A stretch of 12,812 nt of DNA from Clostridiales bacterium. GTDB lineage: Bacteria; Bacillota; Clostridia; Oscillospirales; Oscillospiraceae. The DNA lies in the NCBI GenBank assembly GCA_018374635.1, contig JAHAEW010000087.1, forward strand, positions 1 through 12,812, written 5' to 3'. A model generated the notes under the pieces. It did no database searches. It saw nothing but the letters and a program-made list of their open reading frames with translations, and was not told the origin of the DNA. Both the position numbers and the translations under genes were made by a program. Positions 12,367 to 12,812 of this stretch are shown piece by piece (position 1 is the first letter of the stretch; the number at the start of each line of letters is the position of its first letter).

Positions 12367-12812
12367 TCCGTTATTTTGATATGTTTGCTGGGGTGGGCGG
12401 TTTCCGGGCTGGACTGACCCGTGTGGGCGGGTTCCAGTGCGTTGGCCATTGCGAGATCGACAAGTATGCTGAAGCCAGCTACCGTGCCATCCACGACATC
12501 CGAGAGGAGGAACGATATTATCCAGATGCAAGAGCCATTGACCCAGACGACCTGCCCCAATTCGACCTGCTGTGCGGGGGATTCCCCTGCCAGGCATTTT
12601 CTAATGCTGGCCGAAGGAAAGGATTTGCCGACGCCCGAGGCACTCTGTTCTTTGAAATTACCCGACTGGCTGAAGCCAAACGGCCACGGTATCTGCTGCT
12701 TGAAAATGTTCCCGGCCTTTTATCGCATGACCATGGGAAGACCTTTGCGGCCATCCTCTCCGCATTGGATGACTTGGGGTATCATGTCGAATGGACTGTG
12801 CTTAACTCAAAA
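12363..12812 (+). CDS. DNA (cytosine-5) methyltransferase, 5' part, truncated by the window
   Basis: The first 150 codons of a C5-methyltransferase that runs off the right edge. Motif I (SAM binding) is DMFAGVGGFRAGL near residues 6-18, with the acidic residue of motif II in HCEIDKYA (E31/D33). Motif IV with the catalytic Cys is GGFPCQAFSNAG (C76, codon 12588-12590), and motif VI is LLENVPG. The frame is closed by TGA 12354-12356, so only TAT GAC CTG ATC CGT precede the conserved region. CTG 12363 with GGAGGG (12346-12351) is the best start, overlapping the ParR-like stop by four bases; ATG 12381 would fall inside motif I. C5-methyltransferases on mobile elements usually act alone, modifying element DNA against host restriction. 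The target recognition domain is outside the window, so specificity is unknown. Confidence 0.88.
   Translation, partial: MIRYFDMFAGVGGFRAGLTRVGGFQCVGHCEIDKYAEASYRAIHDIREEERYYPDARAIDPDDLPQFDLLCGGFPCQAFSNAGRRKGFADARGTLFFEITRLAEAKRPRYLLLENVPGLLSHDHGKTFAAILSALDDLGYHVEWTVLNSK

Overview
The window looks like part of the backbone of an integrative conjugative element or conjugative plasmid from a GC-rich Gram-positive gut bacterium, most likely a Clostridia/Oscillospiraceae-type host. The grounds are strong AGGAGG-type ribosome sites, tightly packed and overlapping genes all on the + strand, a sortase beside an LPxTG-ending Cna-B protein, and a DUF3991/TOPRIM protein next to ssb, ParB-like, ParM-like and cytosine methyltransferase genes. 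The host assignment and the ICE-versus-plasmid question are inference: no integrase, relaxase, coupling protein or attachment site lies inside the window.

Layout, left to right. (1) 2-241: the acidic 10-residue-repeat tail of a protein whose body lies upstream, closed by a strong terminator (265-316). (2) 347-3029: a short operon of a DUF3991/TOPRIM DNA-processing protein, a secreted protein with a C-terminal membrane anchor, and a sortase. (3) 3030-3614: a visibly AT-richer patch with its own promoter, a 75-residue unknown protein, an open frame running on past that protein's stop, a second possible promoter, and a perfect 16-bp terminator hairpin just before the next gene's ribosome site. 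(4) 3615-8816: a 1733-residue surface protein made of a signal peptide, a thioester-like domain, 13 Cna-B/SpaA-type domains that all keep the Lys/Glu/Asn isopeptide triad, a C-terminal isopeptide-type domain, and LPRTGY as its last six residues. A terminator follows. (5) 8915-12812: a maintenance/DNA-metabolism operon of ssb, a ParB-like protein, two unknown proteins, a possible 33-codon peptide with a non-canonical start, a ParM-like actin ATPase, its probable small DNA-binding adaptor, and the first 150 codons of a DNA (cytosine-5) methyltransferase that runs off the window. Most junctions in this block overlap by 1 to 8 bases, which suggests translational coupling.

How they may work together (inference): the DUF3991/TOPRIM protein, SSB, ParB-like protein, ParM/ParR-like pair and methyltransferase would process, protect and segregate the element's DNA. 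The secreted membrane protein, sortase and Cna-B protein form a surface module that could display a long stalk on the donor cell and aid cell-cell or host contact during transfer. The most unusual points are the Cna-B protein ending exactly at its sorting motif with no membrane anchor or charged tail, the terminator between every plausible promoter and that gene, and the non-canonical starts needed for the small peptide and the methyltransferase.
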